Below, in pieces: positions 61,487 to 64,000 of a DNA stretch of 64,000 bases. The notes under the pieces were generated by a model. The model was not told the origin of the DNA. It saw nothing but the letters and a program-made list of their open reading frames with translations, and searched no databases. This DNA comes from Anaerolineae bacterium (GTDB taxonomy: Bacteria > Chloroflexota > Anaerolineae > Aggregatilineales > Phototrophicaceae): positions 1-64,000 of the forward strand of contig JAJEBE010000043.1 in the NCBI GenBank assembly GCA_022822545.1. Direction: 5' to 3'. A program made the translations under genes and the position numbers. Position 1 is the stretch's first letter. Every line of letters starts with the position of its first letter.

Positions 61487-61837
61487 CTAACAGTCACTTA
61501 GTTCGTCAAACAATTCCTCTATGGGTCTGGTTTCCCCAGCCAGAGCTTGCAAATAGCCCTGCTTGATGCCTTGCAGAATCTCCTTCCTGGTAGGCGTTCG
61601 ATAGGGCTTGTCGTCATCATCTTGATCCGAGACGTCTTGACCTGGTTGGTACAAACCGGCATCAAATTCAGCTCGCGCCTCTCTTAGGACCGCCGCTATC
61701 TCTTCGTCGCTCGGCTCGCCAAAGATCGCCTCAAAGACCTCTGGGGCCTGAAGCGCCTCGACTATCTCCTCAGCGGTCTCGCCAAGCTGGCGGATATCAG
61801 TTAGCTCAGGCGTGGTGTTTTTCGTTGTCTCTTTCAT
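61487..61837 (-). CDS. Putative antitoxin of the RelE-type pair
   Basis: The start is at the ATG at 61837, which has AAGGAG 6-7 nt upstream. The 116-aa product is acidic. The N-terminal 65 residues (DIRQLGETAEEIVEALQAPEVFEAIFGEPSDEEIAAVLREARAEFDAG) are not a classical ribbon-helix-helix or Phd domain. The C-terminal end RKEILQGIKQGYLQALAGETRPIEELFDELSD has the xGxTRPIEEL pattern common to RelE-type antitoxin neutralising tails. It sits 12 nt before the toxin gene. The family of the N-terminal part is not recognised, and it is longer than the usual 70-90 residues. Confidence 0.75.
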   Translation of the reverse strand: MKETTKNTTPELTDIRQLGETAEEIVEALQAPEVFEAIFGEPSDEEIAAVLREARAEFDAGLYQPGQDVSDQDDDDKPYRTPTRKEILQGIKQGYLQALAGETRPIEELFDELSDC

Positions 61838-61983
61838 GCTTGTCTCCTTATCGGGTGGCTGCAATATCTACCACCCGCGCGCAGCCTATTGTATCATGCG
61901 CCCGACCGTTAAGCACAGTTCCCGCAACCGGGATTATCTGTCCCTTACGACCATATCCGGACTAAAGCTATTGAGGATGCGAT

Positions 61984-62793
61984 ATGCCAGTTGACTACGA
62001 CAAGCTCCAGCCAGCGCCAAAGCGCGACGAGCCCTACCATATCGTGGTGACCGCCGCCCATCATGACGACATCGAATTCGGCGCCGCCGGCAGCGTGGCG
62101 CGTTGGATCCGCGACGAGGGCGCCACCGTCACCTACGTTATCATCACCGATGGCGGCTCGGGCAGCAATGACCCGACGCTGTCTCGCGCCGAGCTCGTGG
62201 CGCTGCGCCGCGAAGAGCAACTGAAAGCGGCGGCCATAGCTGGCGTCCATGATGTGCGCTTCCTCGATTATCCCGATGGCGCCTTGCAAGCCTCGCTTGA
62301 ACTGCGGCGGGACTTGACGCGCATCATCCGCGAGACGAAGCCCTACCGCGTCGTCTGCCAGGACCCGACCACGGTATTCGTGCGCAGCCAGTACATCAAC
62401 CACCCGGATCACCGGGCAGCCGGCGAGGCGACGCTTTATGCCGCCTTCCCCAGCGCCGAGACGCGGCCCATCTTCCCCGAACTGCTGGCGGAAGGCTACG
62501 AGCCGCACAAGATCGGCGAGCTATACATGGACTTGACACAAGAGGCGACGCATTTCGTCGATATCAGCAGCACGGTCGAGCTGAAGATGGCGGCGCTGGG
62601 CGCGCATATCTCGCAGATCGGCGCGGGCGAAGACTTTGAGAACGGCGCGAAGAAATGGATCACCGAAGCCAACCTTGAGGGCGGCAAGCGCGTCGGCGTC
62701 GACTACGCCGAATACTTCCGCGTGATGAAATTCGACGAAGAACGCAAGAGCCTTTTTGACGAGGAGCGGGAGCGTCTGGGCGCGCAGGGCTGA
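61984..62793 (+). CDS. PIG-L-family deacetylase
   Basis: 269 aa. The zinc site is usually AHPDD but here reads VTAAHHDDIEFGAAGS (about residues 24-39). The third metal ligand lies in SQYINHPDHRAAG. GAGGATG sits 8 nt before the ATG. The family removes acetyl from N-acetylglucosamine in glycolipids, mycothiol or bacillithiol precursors and related compounds. The first His and both Asp are kept, and replacement of the Pro in AHPDD should be tolerated. It is convergent with nothing and stands alone, with a 594-bp gene-free gap downstream. Confidence 0.88.
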   Translation: MPVDYDKLQPAPKRDEPYHIVVTAAHHDDIEFGAAGSVARWIRDEGATVTYVIITDGGSGSNDPTLSRAELVALRREEQLKAAAIAGVHDVRFLDYPDGALQASLELRRDLTRIIRETKPYRVVCQDPTTVFVRSQYINHPDHRAAGEATLYAAFPSAETRPIFPELLAEGYEPHKIGELYMDLTQEATHFVDISSTVELKMAALGAHISQIGAGEDFENGAKKWITEANLEGGKRVGVDYAEYFRVMKFDEERKSLFDEERERLGAQG

Positions 62794-63387
62794 TTCATCG
62801 GGTCTTCAATCAAAAGTTATTTGCTCAGATTTGCGTGGAGCGCGCTAAAAGCAAGCCAGCATAATTTCTAGTGAGATAGGCAACTGTATGTTCGCGCGCC
62901 AAGGGCTTGTCCGGCGCTCGGTCAAAGCCATCGTTCGCGTCGCTCGTCGGCTCCCGGCGGGCAGTTTGGCGCTCCTTCAATGTCGGAAACAGCCCGCAGT
63001 CATCTACCCTACAGCGCCGCTAAAATCGCTGAAAACGCGGGGAAATGCAGGGAAATTCGCATCTGTATCGATACCGTATAGATATAGTGAGGTAGTATCG
63101 GGGGGGTATGGTAGCGTAGCGCTTGTACGTGAGCGACATGGCATGCTTGGGGAATAGATGCTCAATGGGCGAAATGGCGTTCATGACAGTCAGTATAGCA
63201 CAAACAGGCATGGCATAGGCGACCAAATGTTCGCATATTGAAGCGAGGCGGGAAAGCGAACTTGACACGGGATTTCCAGTAGCGGACAAGTCATTAAGCA
63301 TCGATTCAGCATTAGACGGCAATTGCCGCGCATCGCCATGAAAGGGTAGAATGAGCGCCGATTCAAATACTGGCGAAAAGGACAATC
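62794..63387. other. Gene-free stretch before the FAH-family gene
   Basis: No supportable gene is seen. The 89-aa plus-strand and 121-aa minus-strand ORFs have neither ribosome sites nor family features. A GTATCGATAC palindrome at 63065-63074 and a GGGGAAATGCAGGGAAATTC near-repeat (about 63040-63057) are the only structures noticed. AAAGGA at about 63377 is the ribosome site of the following gene. Confidence 0.5.
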
Positions 63388-64000
63388 ATGATTCTGACAA
63401 GCTATCATACCGACGCTGGCATCAAGCTGGGTATCAAGACAGGGCGCGGGATTCTGGATGTAGCGGCGGCGGCAGCGGCGACCGGATTGAAATGCCCAGC
63501 GAGCCCGGACGAAGTCTACGCGCAGGGGAACGAAGCTCTCGCGGCGCTCTTAGCACTCGCGGACGCGGCGGACGATGCGGCCCTCTATCTAAATGAAGCG
63601 GATCTGAGCTACGCGCCTGCCGTGCCGAACCCGGGCAAGATCCTCTGCGTCGGCTTGAATTATCAAAAACATGCGGCCGAGTCCGGCATGGCGCCGCCCG
63701 CGGAGCCGGTGCTCTTCAGCAAGTTCAACAACACAATCGCCGCGCCAAACGAAGACATCCCGCTGCAAGCCGATTGGAAGACGGTGGACTACGAATCGGA
63801 ATTGGGCGTGGTCATGGGAGCGCGGGCGCGCAATGTCTCGGTGGACGAGGCGCTGGATGCTGTTTTCGGTTATTGCAACATGAATGACCTCAGCGAGCGC
63901 GATTTGCAGATGCGCAGCGGGCAGTGGTTGCTGGGCAAAACGCTGGACAAATTCCTGCCCTTGGGACCTTACGTGGTCACGGCGGACGAGATCCCCGATC
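63388..64000 (+). CDS. Fumarylacetoacetate hydrolase family protein (partial)
   Basis: This gene is not in the ORF track because it runs off the window. The ATG at 63388 follows AAAGGA. The frame is open for 204 codons to the end. After an N-terminal domain the catalytic domain begins GKILCVGLNYQKHAAESG. Metal-binding glutamates lie in VDYESELGVVMGARARN, and YCNMNDLSERDLQ and GKTLDKFLPLGPYVV follow, all standard FAH-family blocks. Members cleave C-C bonds of 2,4-diketo or acylpyruvate-like compounds, including 2,4-diketo-3-deoxy-L-fuconate in oxidative fucose breakdown. The C-terminus and neighbours beyond 64000 are unseen. Confidence 0.9.
   Translation, partial: MILTSYHTDAGIKLGIKTGRGILDVAAAAAATGLKCPASPDEVYAQGNEALAALLALADAADDAALYLNEADLSYAPAVPNPGKILCVGLNYQKHAAESGMAPPAEPVLFSKFNNTIAAPNEDIPLQADWKTVDYESELGVVMGARARNVSVDEALDAVFGYCNMNDLSERDLQMRSGQWLLGKTLDKFLPLGPYVVTADEIPD

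Noticed and set aside
62888-63157. 89-aa ORF in the gene-free gap
   Set aside because: No ribosome site, no family likeness, and shifting composition along its length.
1-64000. CRISPR arrays, rRNA, integrase or transposase genes
   Set aside because: Looked for regularly spaced repeats, rRNA-like stretches and DDE or recombinase motifs; none seen.

Overview
The window is a roughly 60% GC, gene-dense bacterial segment. It holds two tRNA genes (Gly-GCC and Lys-TTT) and about 50 supportable protein genes, and has no rRNA, CRISPR array, integrase or transposase. The mix of sugar ABC transporters, GH29 fucosidases, LacI regulators, PhyH-type dioxygenases, many NAD(P)/zinc dehydrogenases, a STAND-TPR protein and TAT/Sec-exported binding proteins without a lipobox cysteine would fit a Chloroflexota (Anaerolineae-like) heterotroph. 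That taxonomic guess is an inference, because no phylogenetic marker could be compared here.

Layout. 0-5.5 kb: tRNA-Gly, a small hypothetical gene, a STAND NTPase-TPR protein, tRNA-Lys with its own promoter, and a TPP-dependent enzyme. 5.6-11.7 kb: a promoter/operator followed by a sugar ABC transporter (binding protein, two permeases), then a degenerate GroEL-like protein 4 nt after the last permease, then a PhyH dioxygenase. 11.7-15.6 kb: a LacI regulator, 6-phosphogluconate dehydrogenase and a lower-GC orphan. 15.7-24.0 kb (minus strand): desaturase, zinc dehydrogenase, exported alpha/beta hydrolase, fuconolactonase-like amidohydrolase, two tandem cytoplasmic alpha-L-fucosidases and a second LacI regulator. 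24.2-28.9 kb (plus): a tight five-gene oxidoreductase/isomerase operon. 29.0-32.5 kb (minus): a second sugar ABC transporter with a clear promoter/operator and terminator.

32.6-43 kb: an FG-GAP/ASPIC-UnbV protein, a membrane-anchored sulfite-oxidase-like molybdoenzyme, a group II PLP decarboxylase, a DUF4037 protein, a gene-free repeat-bearing stretch, a chorismate mutase-DAHP synthase fusion and a GT39-like membrane glycosyltransferase. 42-44 kb: a DUF5131 (phage Gp37/Gp68-like) gene converging on a TcmP gene, the two stop codons sharing one CTAG. 44-64 kb: a P-type ATPase, mannonate dehydratase, two DHA2-type MFS exporters, PriA, an arylamine N-acetyltransferase, class I aldolase, a second PhyH protein, a glycosyltransferase, an Fsr-like MFS protein, a RelE-type toxin-antitoxin pair, a PIG-L deacetylase and the start of a fumarylacetoacetate-hydrolase-family gene cut by the window end.

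How it fits together. Two ABC transporters, two cytoplasmic fucosidases, a fuconolactonase-like enzyme, several dehydrogenases, mannonate dehydratase and an FAH-family hydrolase together suggest uptake and oxidative breakdown of fucose- and uronate-containing glycans. Four promoter regions (5.6, 24.05, 24.2 and 32.5 kb) carry similar operator-like sequences next to sigma70-type -35/-10 boxes, so one LacI protein, probably the 23-kb one, may coordinate both transporters, its own gene and the oxidoreductase operon. The parts that look least described are the GroEL-like protein that has lost a catalytic aspartate, the convergent DUF5131/TcmP pair with 12-bp iterons, and the low-GC orphan at 14.4-15.5 kb.
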